From JACMQW01 sp964536965 (GTDB taxonomy: Bacteria > Bdellovibrionota > UBA1018): a stretch of DNA of 64,000 nucleotides. The stretch is from NCBI GenBank assembly GCA_964536965.1, contig CAZIAL010000013.1, positions 1 to 64,000 on the forward strand, written 5' to 3'. A program made the position numbers and the translations under genes. A model generated the notes under the pieces. The model was not told the origin of the DNA, searched no databases, and saw only the letters and a list, made by a program, of their open reading frames with translations. Below, piece after piece: positions 34,153-42,352 of this stretch; the stretch's first letter is position 1, and each line of letters begins with the position of its first letter.

Positions 34153-35175
34153 ATGAAAATGGCCGACCATCCGCACTTCAAATCGGATCCGATTCTCGAC
34201 GAAATTCGACGCACGCTCGGGCTCGAAGGGGACGCCATTCTCGCGGTCGCGAAGTCGATCGAGAATCCGGAATCGGAACGCGCGCAGTCGTGGTTGAAAG
34301 CGACCCGCCTTCTCCAGTCTTCGCTCGATCAGGGCGGCAAAATCGTCGTCGCGGGTGTCGGCAAATCCGGAAAAATCGCCGGAAAAATCGCGGCCACGCT
34401 TTCTTCGACGGGGGCCCAGGCTTTCTTTCTCCACCCGACCGAAGGCCTGCACGGCGATCTCGGATTCATGAGCCCGAAGGACGTGGTGCTCGCGCTCTCT
34501 TACACCGGCAATACCGAAGAACTCCTCCGGATCCTGCCCGCGTTTAAGGCGATGAAGACTCCCCTCGTCGCCATCACCGGGAACTTACGTTCGCGCCTCG
34601 CCGAAGCGGCGGATGCCGTGATCGACGCTTCGGTCGCGCAAGAAGCGTGTCCGCATAATTTGGCGCCGACCACGAGCACGACGCTGGCGCTGGCGATCGG
34701 CGACGCGCTCGCCGTCACGCTGATGAAACTTCGTAAGTTCGACGCCGACAGCTTCGCGCGCAATCATCCGGGCGGAAGCCTCGGACGGAAGCTGAATCTC
34801 TCCGTCGCGGACTGCATGCAGAAATCCGACGCCGTCGGTCTCGTCACCGAAGAGACGGCGATGGACCAGGTCGTAATCGTTTCGACGCAGAAACGTCTCG
34901 GAGCCGTGCTCGTCGTGAACGGAAGGAAGTTAGTCGGCCTAATCACCGACGGCGACATTCGCAAATCGCTGAGCCACCGCGAGAAATTCTTTCAGCTGCG
35001 CGCGAGTGAAGTGATGACCCGTAACCCGATCACCGCGATGCCGGAGATGCCGGCCCGCGATGCCTTATCCTTAATGGAGAATCGCTCGTCCCAGATCAGC
35101 GTGCTACCCGTCGTGGACCGCGCGGGAGACTGGGTCGGCTTACTGAGACTACATGACCTCGTCCAAACCTTCTGA
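34153..35175 (+). CDS. kdsD: Arabinose-5-phosphate isomerase (KdsD/KpsF type)
   Basis: The 340-residue protein has an N-terminal SIS sugar-isomerase domain (KIVVAGVGKSGKIAGKIAAT, LSYTGNTEELLRILP, the conserved NLAPTTSTTLALAIGDAL) and two C-terminal CBS domains (ITDGDIRKSLS; HDLVQTF). It converts ribulose-5-phosphate to arabinose-5-phosphate, the first step to KDO for lipopolysaccharide. That indicates a Gram-negative outer membrane. The length is typical. The next gene begins within its last 23 bases. No other KDO genes are adjacent. Confidence 0.95.
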   Translation: MKMADHPHFKSDPILDEIRRTLGLEGDAILAVAKSIENPESERAQSWLKATRLLQSSLDQGGKIVVAGVGKSGKIAGKIAATLSSTGAQAFFLHPTEGLHGDLGFMSPKDVVLALSYTGNTEELLRILPAFKAMKTPLVAITGNLRSRLAEAADAVIDASVAQEACPHNLAPTTSTTLALAIGDALAVTLMKLRKFDADSFARNHPGGSLGRKLNLSVADCMQKSDAVGLVTEETAMDQVVIVSTQKRLGAVLVVNGRKLVGLITDGDIRKSLSHREKFFQLRASEVMTRNPITAMPEMPARDALSLMENRSSQISVLPVVDRAGDWVGLLRLHDLVQTF

Positions 35176-35488
35176 TTCGAAACCGAAGCTGGTGGAAATC
35201 CCCCGCCAGGCGATGCGCGATGACACCGACGAGGGGCTCTGTCCGAAGTGCGGGAACCTGAAACGCATGCGCAACGCTCGTCCATTCCCGGTGGCTATCC
35301 AAGCGACGTTCGGTGTGTCATTCGCGGCCTTCCTTTGGTACCAGAGCACCGCGAACGCCCACTCGAAAATCTTATGGGCTTGGTCGGTCATTCAGATCAT
35401 TCTTGGCGTCCTCCTCGTCAGGGCTCGTTACGCATCGGCTAAAAAAGTTTTTATTTGCCTACGCTGTGAGCCAACCTTACGCTCATAA
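35153..35488 (+). CDS. Small zinc-ribbon membrane protein of unknown function
   Basis: The 111-residue protein overlaps the kdsD end by 23 bp. It has two Cys pairs, CPKCG near residue 30 and CLRCE near 102. They flank one or two membrane segments (PVAIQATFGVSFAAFLWYQ and ILWAWSVIQIILGVLLV), so both pairs could meet in one zinc-binding site on the cytoplasmic side. No good RBS is visible; translation is probably coupled to kdsD. No family is recognised. Confidence 0.7.
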   Translation: MTSSKPSDSKPKLVEIPRQAMRDDTDEGLCPKCGNLKRMRNARPFPVAIQATFGVSFAAFLWYQSTANAHSKILWAWSVIQIILGVLLVRARYASAKKVFICLRCEPTLRS

Positions 35489-35587
35489 GGCACCCATCTC
35501 CACGCAGTGTGTCTGAACCGTAACTTCATTTTCGTCTAGGACCAACGTTCGTGACGGGTCCAACCTCCCGAAACAAAGGAAATTCTT

Positions 35588-36673
35588 GTGAAGAAGATCA
35601 TCTTGTCTAAGTCCTCGTCCCTGCTGTTTATCGGCGTCGCGGGCGCTTTCGCCCTCAGCGGCTGCTCCGACTCCCAGGCCAAAGCGCCGAAGCCGAACAT
35701 CGTGACGAAAGACGCGACCACCCCGGGTATCGTCGCGAAAATCGGCGATGCGCAAATCACCGAGGAAGAACTGATTGGCGACGCTCGTTCGGATATCTAC
35801 GAATTGAAGAAGCGCGAATACGACCTAAAAATGGATCGTCTGAACAAACTGATGGAAGAAAAGCTGATCGGCGCGGAAGCAAAAAAAGCGAATATGCCGA
35901 CCGAGCAGTTCATCACCGAGAAAGTCGTCGGGAAACTCACCGTTTCCGATTCCGAATTCAAGGCTTTCGTGAAGGAAAAGAAAATTCCTGAAGAGCAGCT
36001 GAAGGAACATCCGGAGTACAAGCAGCGGATCACGAGCTATCTCGAGAACCAGAAACGCCAGGAAAAGGTTCAGGCCTACCTCGCGAAAATGACGAAGAAG
36101 AATCCGATCGAAGTCTACTTCAAGAAGCCGACGATGGAACGCGTGAAAGTCGAAATCGGCGACGCGCCGATCCTCGGCAAAAAAGGCGCGAAAGTCGAAA
36201 TCGTCGCGTTCTCCGATTTCCAGTGCCCGTACTGCTCCCGCGGCGCGGAAACCATGCACCAGATCGCGAAGAAGTACGGTTCGAAAGTCACCGTCGCATT
36301 CAAGCACTACCCACTCCCTTTTCATGAGCGCGCAGGTCCGGCTTCCGAAATGTCGATGTGCGTGAAGAAGGTCGCGGGCGAAAAGGAATTCTGGAAGTTC
36401 CACGACCTCGCTTTCAAGGCCCAGGACAAACTGGATAACGACAACCTCGTGAAGTTCGCGAAAGAGTCCGGCGCTAACGAAGCGAAAGTGAAAGAGTGCT
36501 ACGACAAAGGCGAGTTCAAGGACTTCGTCGCGAAAGACATGGAATACGGCAACAAAATCGGCGTGCGCTCCACTCCGACCTTCTTCGTAAACGGACAAAT
36601 GGTCGCCGGCGCTCTGCCGATCGAGCAGTTCTCCGAAATGATCGACGAAGAGCTCGAATCGAAGAAGAATTAA
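35588..36673 (+). CDS. DsbA-like thiol-disulfide lipoprotein with an N-terminal SurA-like segment
   Basis: The start is GTG with AAAGGA about seven bases upstream. The 361-residue protein has a lipoprotein signal (LLFIGVAGAFALSGC, Cys26). Residues 45-170 look like a SurA/PrsA-type N-terminal chaperone segment (GIVAKIGDAQITEEELIGD and long charged helices). Residues 190-361 form a thioredoxin-fold DsbA domain with Cys213-Pro-Tyr-Cys216 and the cis-proline segment RSTPTFFVNG. It would catalyse or proofread disulfides outside the cytoplasm, consistent with the many exported cysteine-rich proteins here. A terminator follows 35 bp after the stop. Confidence 0.9.
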   Translation: MKKIILSKSSSLLFIGVAGAFALSGCSDSQAKAPKPNIVTKDATTPGIVAKIGDAQITEEELIGDARSDIYELKKREYDLKMDRLNKLMEEKLIGAEAKKANMPTEQFITEKVVGKLTVSDSEFKAFVKEKKIPEEQLKEHPEYKQRITSYLENQKRQEKVQAYLAKMTKKNPIEVYFKKPTMERVKVEIGDAPILGKKGAKVEIVAFSDFQCPYCSRGAETMHQIAKKYGSKVTVAFKHYPLPFHERAGPASEMSMCVKKVAGEKEFWKFHDLAFKAQDKLDNDNLVKFAKESGANEAKVKECYDKGEFKDFVAKDMEYGNKIGVRSTPTFFVNGQMVAGALPIEQFSEMIDEELESKKN

Positions 36674-36707
36674 GCTCCGCTTTCGAGTCTTTGCTAAAAA
36701 ATACTGA

Positions 36708-36742
36708 AGGCCGGTTTCTCCTAGCGGAGGGACCGGCCTTTT
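36708..36742 (+). terminator. Rho-independent terminator after the DsbA-like gene
   Basis: AGGCCGGT (36708-36715) pairs with ACCGGCCT (36732-36739), and inside it CTCC (36718-36721) pairs with GGAG (36726-36729). Four T residues end the structure. It sits 35 bp after the stop of the DsbA-like gene and only 15 bp before the SDR start codon, so the SDR mRNA must start within or after it, or read through. Confidence 0.8.
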
Positions 36743-36757
36743 GGTTGTAATGCCCGC

Positions 36758-37423
36758 ATGAGAATCGTCATTACGGGCGCGTCCCGCGGAATTGGAGCTG
36801 AGTTCGTTCGTTTCTTCGCTACCCAGGGGCACGAAGTCCATGCCGTCAGCCGGCATCCCGAGCGCCTCGGCGCCGGCGGCGCGAAACTCGGAAACATTTC
36901 CATCCACGAAATCGATCTCGAGAATGTCGCCGGTCCCGAGCGGCTCCAGCGCGCGCTCGAAGGACGGAAGATCGATCTCCTGGTGAACAATGCGGGGATG
37001 TACGCCGAGGGCGACGAGCTGGCGAATCTGAAAGTCCAGGATCTGCGCGACAGCTTCGAAGTGAATACGCTCATCCCTCTCCGCCTCTGTCAGGCGTTGC
37101 TGCCTAACCTCGGCAAGGGCGCGAAAGTCGTCCAGATCACGAGTCTGATGGGATCCATCGCTGATAACGGCGGCGGCGGCGCATATGCCTACCGAATGTC
37201 GAAAGCCGCGCTGAACATGTTCAACAAATCCTTCTCGATCGAGTTTCCCGAATATGTGGCTCTCGTGCTCCACCCGGGCTGGGTAAAAACGGATATGGGC
37301 GGAAGCAACGCTCCGACGACCGTCCAGGAATCCGTCGCCGGTATGGCCAAGGTAATCGAGAAAGCCGGCGCGGCCCAGAGCGGAAAGTTCTTCGACTACG
37401 AGGGCGAAGAGCTTCCCTGGTAA
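36758..37423 (+). CDS. Short-chain dehydrogenase/reductase
   Basis: The 221-residue protein has the classical SDR pattern: TGASRGIGAEF (cofactor binding), LVNNAGMYAEG, the catalytic Ser in QITSLMGSI and YAYRMSKAALNMF with the YxxxK residues. The sequence most resembles the small sniffer/CsgA-like group. The ATG lies just after the upstream terminator and has no Shine-Dalgarno sequence, so it may be translated from a very short leader. Its last 28 bases overlap the end of the convergent XRE gene. The substrate is unknown. Confidence 0.92.
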   Translation: MRIVITGASRGIGAEFVRFFATQGHEVHAVSRHPERLGAGGAKLGNISIHEIDLENVAGPERLQRALEGRKIDLLVNNAGMYAEGDELANLKVQDLRDSFEVNTLIPLRLCQALLPNLGKGAKVVQITSLMGSIADNGGGGAYAYRMSKAALNMFNKSFSIEFPEYVALVLHPGWVKTDMGGSNAPTTVQESVAGMAKVIEKAGAAQSGKFFDYEGEELPW

Positions 37424-37983
37424 AATGGGTATCCCCGAGATTTCTTAGGTCGGCGCAGAGGTCCGCCCATCGGACTAGGCCCCTCCTCCCCACCCTCTCG
37501 TTCCCGCGTGAGCAATTGTGCGCTTTGGACTCGAGTCCCTCCATAACGAGCGCGCGCGCGCCTTACTCCAAACTCGATTTTTGCTCTGGTGAGTGGCTCT
37601 GCATTTGTTCGACCCCTTTCAATCCGGCTTAAGTGAGTTCGGGAAAGCCCACACAGTTCCGCGAACTCCTTTTGCGACAAGCGAAAGGAAAGTCGAAGCA
37701 GGCGAATTTGTAACCCTTCTGCGCGTGCGTCGGAGTCGACGTCCAGAGCTTGATGTAGGCTAACCGATCGATTCATCTCCCGATACGTTTCGAATAGGTC
37801 GGCATCGTGGTGAAAGAACGCGCTCGACTCCAATCCATCGAGCACTTTCCTGCTCGCCTTAAAAAGGGCCAAAAGTACTTGGCGGCGTGTCCTCTTTGTC
37901 ATTCGCGAATGGACGATAATGCGGATTGAAGCGGCGGGATGGGATAGATCCAGGGTGGATTTAGCGCGGTGGCTTGAAATCAT
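37396..37983 (-). CDS. XRE-family DNA-binding regulator
   Basis: The 195-residue protein starts at ATG 37983, seven bases after a perfect GGAGG (complement of 37991-37995). A helix-turn-helix is at about residues 100-140 (FRLSQKEFAELCGLSRTHLSRIERG). The N-terminus is basic and the C-terminal 50 residues are low-complexity and Arg/Gly/Ser-rich, running into the 3' end of the SDR. The DNA is visibly poorer in G+C than its neighbours, suggesting acquisition. A 15-bp sequence occurs inverted at 37510-37524 (inside the gene) and 38047-38061 (upstream), possibly its operators. It is divergent from the barrel-protein gene at 38136. Confidence 0.8.
   Translation of the reverse strand: MISSHRAKSTLDLSHPAASIRIIVHSRMTKRTRRQVLLALFKASRKVLDGLESSAFFHHDADLFETYREMNRSVSLHQALDVDSDARAEGLQIRLLRLSFRLSQKEFAELCGLSRTHLSRIERGRTNAEPLTRAKIEFGVRRARARYGGTRVQSAQLLTREREGGEEGPSPMGGPLRRPKKSRGYPFYQGSSSPS
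37510..37524 (+). repeat. Left copy of a 15-bp inverted repeat bracketing the XRE gene
   Basis: GAGCAATTGTGCGCT here is the exact reverse complement of 38047-38061; the match continues imperfectly through TGG and CTC on the inner side. It lies within the 3' coding part of the XRE gene and contains an off-centre CAATTG. Confidence 0.85.
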
Positions 37984-38046
37984 AAGTCGACCTCCACAGT
38001 TTCCAGTCTAGAAGCAATTTCAATTCCAGATCACCCGAGAGACCAG

Positions 38047-38061
38047 AGCGCACAATTGCTC
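38047..38061 (-). repeat. Right copy of a 15-bp inverted repeat bracketing the XRE gene
   Basis: AGCGCACAATTGCTC lies between the divergent XRE gene (start 37983) and the barrel-protein gene (start 38136), a position fitting an operator for either. Its perfect inverted partner is at 37510-37524, giving a 552-bp interval. I see no target-site duplication outside the repeats. Confidence 0.85.
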
Positions 38062-38135
38062 AGGGCAAAATGAACGGCCGACGACCCGGCCCTTTCCACT
38101 TTTCGGACTCCGATCGATACGATAATCTCTTGGGC

Positions 38136-38687
38136 ATGAAATATAGAATTCCCAGTCTGCTGGCGCTGTTCCTGACTCTTTCCACGCCGGCCCTCGCGGA
38201 CGAAACCGAGACGATCTTCGTCCGCGCAAAATTCGGGAACTCCTACTTTTCAAGCCTCGATCCCGTGTCCTCCGCTCTCGGCGTGGGCCTCGATCTCGGC
38301 TTTCGTACAGCCGGAGGGTTTGGTCTGACGGGTATGGCTAAACTTGGCTTCGACGGTTCGAAGTACGACGGGACGGGAGACCTCACCGTGCAGACGCGTT
38401 TTTTCGGCATTGCCCCGACCTACTCGGTCACCAAAGGCGCCGCCATTCTGACTTTTGGGATCGGGGTCGGAACCTACGCCCTGACCTCCCAATATCGAGT
38501 CGGATACAATGCTTCGCCCACTAAGGTCTCCACTTCGAGACTGGGGATTGCTCCGCTCGTCCAAGCTGATTTCGCTCTCAGCTCATCGATCTCCCTGGGC
38601 GTCGGGACCTCCTATCTCGTTTCGCTCGGGAAGAAGCCGAACTTCAGCGAATTTCTCCCGATGGCCGGCATCGGCTTTCTTTTCTGA
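38136..38687 (+). CDS. Predicted outer-membrane beta-barrel protein
   Basis: From ATG 38136 the 183-residue product has a signal peptide (MKYRIPSLLALFLTLSTPAL then ADE) and a mature part of alternating polar and hydrophobic residues rich in Gly, Ser, Thr and aromatic residues. It ends in Phe (GIGFLF), as expected for a small outer-membrane barrel of the OmpW/OmpA-like size class. The open frame extends upstream to 38070, but without a signal peptide or RBS. It is divergent from the XRE gene, which may regulate it. Confidence 0.75.
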   Translation: MKYRIPSLLALFLTLSTPALADETETIFVRAKFGNSYFSSLDPVSSALGVGLDLGFRTAGGFGLTGMAKLGFDGSKYDGTGDLTVQTRFFGIAPTYSVTKGAAILTFGIGVGTYALTSQYRVGYNASPTKVSTSRLGIAPLVQADFALSSSISLGVGTSYLVSLGKKPNFSEFLPMAGIGFLF

Positions 38688-38776
38688 CATTTTCCTGACG
38701 CTCGCATCCCTGCGCTCGGCAACTTCCGCCGGTACCGTTTCCTTTCGCACTCGGCGAAAATAAGGAGGTCGGAGGC

Positions 38777-40831
38777 ATGGACGCCTCCGCGGGAGCAGCC
38801 ATGTCCACGATTGGATCCGATTACTCTGCCCATCGCCGTTCCCTCGACGAGCTCGAGGGCGAATATGAAGCCTCCGCAAAGAAAGCGAAGGAACGCGAAA
38901 AGACACGCGAGGCGAAACTCGAACAGAATATGAAGTCCGTCGTTCGCAAGAAGGACGCGGAGCTCGAAAGCGCCGTGCGCAGCGTGAAGGACGAGTACGA
39001 GTCCAGTCTGAAGGCGCAGGCGAAGTCCGACCTCGCCGAACGGAATCGGCTCCAGAAAAACGTCTACGACCGGAGCGGTCGCCGCTCTTCGGCCATCGAG
39101 GAAGCCGCGCGGACCGATCGTGACCGCGCGCTCGAAGCGGCGGCCACCGCCCAGGCGCGCGCGGCGAAGGCGACCTCGGACGCCGAGAGCTACCACGAAA
39201 AACAGGCGGAGGAACGGGCCGCGCGCCACGAAAAAGAACTGGAGGCCGTGGTCGAAAACTATCGCAAACAAATCGCCGAAGCGCGAAGCGAAGACGGCGA
39301 CGGAGAGTCCACGCAGCAGTACCGGGAGAAACTCCAGAAAGACGCGCAGCTTGCGATCCAGCAAGCGCGCGAAGAAGTAATGATGGAGCGTAGACAGGCT
39401 CAGAAGCTCGCCGAACAAAGCCACTTCACCCTGAAAAATCGCGAGAAAAAAGCGGACCACCTCCTCCATACCCGACTTCGCGAGAAAGACGTCGCGGTCC
39501 AGGCCGCGCTTCGCGAAAACGCCGAAGCGGACCGCACCTCCCGCGCGCTCGAACTCCAGCCCCTTCGCGAGCAGATCATGGAAACCGCGCAGATGAAGCG
39601 CGAAGCACAGTCGCAGTGGAATCGCGGACGCCAGGAGGCGATTCGCGACCTCGAATCCGAATGGAATTCGAAATACGCCAACCAGACCCTTTCGCACGAC
39701 CTCGAAAAACAGAAACTTAAGGCCGACAACGCCGACACGGAACGCTTCTTCGGACAGAAGCTCGGAAGCTTCATCAAAGAAAAAGACGCGAAAACCGCCC
39801 AGCTAGTCGCGGACCAAAACTCCGAACATCGCGACCAGCTCGGCAATGCCTCGAAAGAATACGACCGCTCCCTCGAACATGTAAAACTCCAGGCGACCCG
39901 CGAAAAGGAAATGAGCCAGAGCATGCTCGAGCGCGAGCGCGCGGTGGCCACGGAACGCCAGAACTCCGCGCTCGAACGCCAGGGCGCGACTTATCAGAAG
40001 ACGATGGCGAACCAGCGCCTCGCCCAGCAAACGCAGATTGAGAATCTCGAACGGGTCCTAAACCGAAAAAACTCGACGGATGACCCCGGCGAAATCTCCT
40101 CCGCGGCCGAACAATCGGTTCGAAATGCCGTGACTCGCCAGTACGACCGCGTCTTCCAAGCGGAAGCCGACCGAAATGCCCGGGCCCGGGCCCATCTGAA
40201 GGACAACTACCAGGCGAAACTCGATGACTCGCGAAGTGACAACCAATCGCTCGCCGCGAAACTCACCCGCCAGAACATGTCGGAGCAAACGGCGATGCGC
40301 GACACGTTCGTCCAGCATGTGACTGACGTGGAAGAAAACAAGCGGCAGATGCTGATGCTGGCCAACGAATCGAACGCCAAGATGGCGGACGAGTCCCTTC
40401 GCAACCATGAACGCACGACGAATGAGATGCAGCGGCATTACGAAGAGCTCATCGCGACCCGCGACATGGAAAATTCGACTCGAATGCAAGAGGTTCGGAC
40501 CCAGGCCGAATTCGAGAAACGCGGGATGCGGCGCGACTTCCAGGCGCAGACCGCCGACATGGTGCGTGCCTATGAGAAGAAACTTTCCGACCAGAAGGTC
40601 GAAAGCGACGAACAATTGCGCGATTTGAAAGCGAAACTTGACAGCCAGGGGCGTGAACAAGATAGACGTCTAAAACAAGCCCTCGCCGACCAGGCCCGTA
40701 GCTACGAACACCGCCTCGCGGAGTCCGAAGCGCAATCCCGTGACCGGGAGCGGATGTACGCGCGGAATCACGAAGAAGAACTCGATAAGGTAAAAAAAGC
40801 GAATGCACTCCTCCTTTCCAAGAAAGGTTAA
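38777..40831 (+). CDS. Large cytoplasmic coiled-coil protein
   Basis: The 684-residue protein has almost no hydrophobic patches or prolines and is built from heptad-like charged helices throughout (rich in Glu, Lys, Arg, Gln, Ala). No signal peptide, membrane segment or enzyme motif is present. Such rod proteins can act as scaffolds or intermediate-filament-like elements; that is inference. GGAGG lies eight bases before the ATG. Its last 29 bases overlap the start of pyk in another frame, coupling it to central metabolism genes, which is unusual. Confidence 0.88.
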   Translation: MDASAGAAMSTIGSDYSAHRRSLDELEGEYEASAKKAKEREKTREAKLEQNMKSVVRKKDAELESAVRSVKDEYESSLKAQAKSDLAERNRLQKNVYDRSGRRSSAIEEAARTDRDRALEAAATAQARAAKATSDAESYHEKQAEERAARHEKELEAVVENYRKQIAEARSEDGDGESTQQYREKLQKDAQLAIQQAREEVMMERRQAQKLAEQSHFTLKNREKKADHLLHTRLREKDVAVQAALRENAEADRTSRALELQPLREQIMETAQMKREAQSQWNRGRQEAIRDLESEWNSKYANQTLSHDLEKQKLKADNADTERFFGQKLGSFIKEKDAKTAQLVADQNSEHRDQLGNASKEYDRSLEHVKLQATREKEMSQSMLERERAVATERQNSALERQGATYQKTMANQRLAQQTQIENLERVLNRKNSTDDPGEISSAAEQSVRNAVTRQYDRVFQAEADRNARARAHLKDNYQAKLDDSRSDNQSLAAKLTRQNMSEQTAMRDTFVQHVTDVEENKRQMLMLANESNAKMADESLRNHERTTNEMQRHYEELIATRDMENSTRMQEVRTQAEFEKRGMRRDFQAQTADMVRAYEKKLSDQKVESDEQLRDLKAKLDSQGREQDRRLKQALADQARSYEHRLAESEAQSRDRERMYARNHEEELDKVKKANALLLSKKG

Positions 40832-42314
40832 GATCGTCGGTACCCTCGGCCCCGCCTCTAAGACCGTAGAGCAAATCCAGGCCCTCATCGAAGCCGGCCT
40901 CGACATCGCCCGGTTGAACTTCTCCCACGGTGACCATGCTTTTCACCGCAGCTTGATCGAAAACATCCGCGAGGCCTCGAAACGCGCCGGACGCCCGGTC
41001 GCAATCATGCAGGATCTCCAGGGGCCGAAAATTCGCGCGGGCAAACTTCCCGGCGGCTCCATCGAACTGAAAAACGGCGACGTCTGTGTTCTCTACCCGG
41101 AAGGCGCCAAGCCGAAAAATTCTCTCGAGGGCCGCGTCGCGATTCCGATCTCCGCGGAAATCGCCATGGCCGTTACCTCCGATACGCGAGTCGGAAACCG
41201 CGTTCTCTTCGACGACGGTAAAATCGCCACTCGCATCACCGAACTCGCGGCGCCCGAAATGGTCGTCGTCGTCGAAGTCGGCGGTACGCTCACGAATAAC
41301 AAGGGCATGAATCTTCCGGGCACTCCCCTGACGATTCCGTGCCTGACCGATAAAGACATCGTGGACATGGAGTTCGGCCTCTCGATGGGCGTCGATGCCG
41401 TCGCCCTCTCGTTCGTGCGATCCGCCGAAGATATCGAAGATCTGCGGCGACGGATGAAAAAGATCACCGACCATCCCCCTCTGATCATCGCGAAAATCGA
41501 ACGTGAAGAAGCGGTACTCTACATGGACTCGATCGTCGAAGTCACCGACGGCCTGCTGGTCGCCCGCGGCGACATGGCCGTCGAAATCGGCGCCGAGCGT
41601 GTTCCGACCGTCCAGAAGCGCCTCATTCATACCTGTAACCAGCTCGGCGTCCCGGTGATCACCGCGACCCAAATGCTGGAATCGATGGTTTCAAGCCCCA
41701 CGCCGACGCGCGCCGAAGCGAGCGACGTGGCGAACGCGGTCTTCGACGGTACGGATGCGGTCATGCTCTCGGCCGAATCGGCTTCCGGTCAGTATCCGGT
41801 CGTCGCGGTCGAAACGATGTCGCGCATCATCGTCGAGGCCGAACGAGCGAAAGAGCTCTATTCCGGCGTCGTCCACTCGATCCTGCCTACGCCTGGATCC
41901 GTCGTCGAATCGGTCGAGTTTTCCGCCTCCCGAATCGCGAACCACACGGGCTCCGTCGCCATCGCCTGCATCACCCGCTCGGGCGTCGCCGCCAAAGCTT
42001 TGGCGAAGTACCGGCCCGACATCCCGATCGTTGCGATTACCGAGAATGACGACGTCATCCGGCGCCTCCAGTTCGTCTGGGGCATCCGCGCGATCAAGAT
42101 CCCTCAGATCGTCGCGACGGACGATATTTTCACGACCGTGGAGCGCGTGCTTTGCGAAAACGGCATCGCGGAAGCGGAAGATCTCATCGTCGTCACGGCG
42201 GGGGTCCCTACCTTGCGTCGCGGCACGACGAACACCATCAAAGTGCACCGCATTAGCGCTGTAGGTCATCGCGAAGCGAGCGAAAAGTCGGCTCGGGCAA
42301 AAGCAAAGGGTTGA
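40803..42314 (+). CDS. pyk: Pyruvate kinase
   Basis: The 503-residue enzyme makes pyruvate and ATP from phosphoenolpyruvate and ADP, the last step of glycolysis. KVKIVGTLGPASKT, ARLNFSHGDH, MQDLQGPKIRAG, the LVARGDMAVEIGAERVP motif, TATQMLESMVSSPTPTRAEASDVANAV and the C-terminal allosteric-type domain are all present. The ATG lies inside the end of the coiled-coil gene, with AAGG 11 bases upstream. mutS starts 38 bp after the stop and is probably cotranscribed. Confidence 0.97.
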   Translation: MHSSFPRKVKIVGTLGPASKTVEQIQALIEAGLDIARLNFSHGDHAFHRSLIENIREASKRAGRPVAIMQDLQGPKIRAGKLPGGSIELKNGDVCVLYPEGAKPKNSLEGRVAIPISAEIAMAVTSDTRVGNRVLFDDGKIATRITELAAPEMVVVVEVGGTLTNNKGMNLPGTPLTIPCLTDKDIVDMEFGLSMGVDAVALSFVRSAEDIEDLRRRMKKITDHPPLIIAKIEREEAVLYMDSIVEVTDGLLVARGDMAVEIGAERVPTVQKRLIHTCNQLGVPVITATQMLESMVSSPTPTRAEASDVANAVFDGTDAVMLSAESASGQYPVVAVETMSRIIVEAERAKELYSGVVHSILPTPGSVVESVEFSASRIANHTGSVAIACITRSGVAAKALAKYRPDIPIVAITENDDVIRRLQFVWGIRAIKIPQIVATDDIFTTVERVLCENGIAEAEDLIVVTAGVPTLRRGTTNTIKVHRISAVGHREASEKSARAKAKG

Positions 42315-42352
42315 GGCCAGGCGACTGAGAGGATAGGTCTACGGTCCAATCC

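Noticed and set aside
35825..37273. Minus-strand open frame of 482 codons opposite the DsbA-like and SDR genes
   Set aside because: It spans two real genes and a terminator on the other strand and has shadow-type composition.
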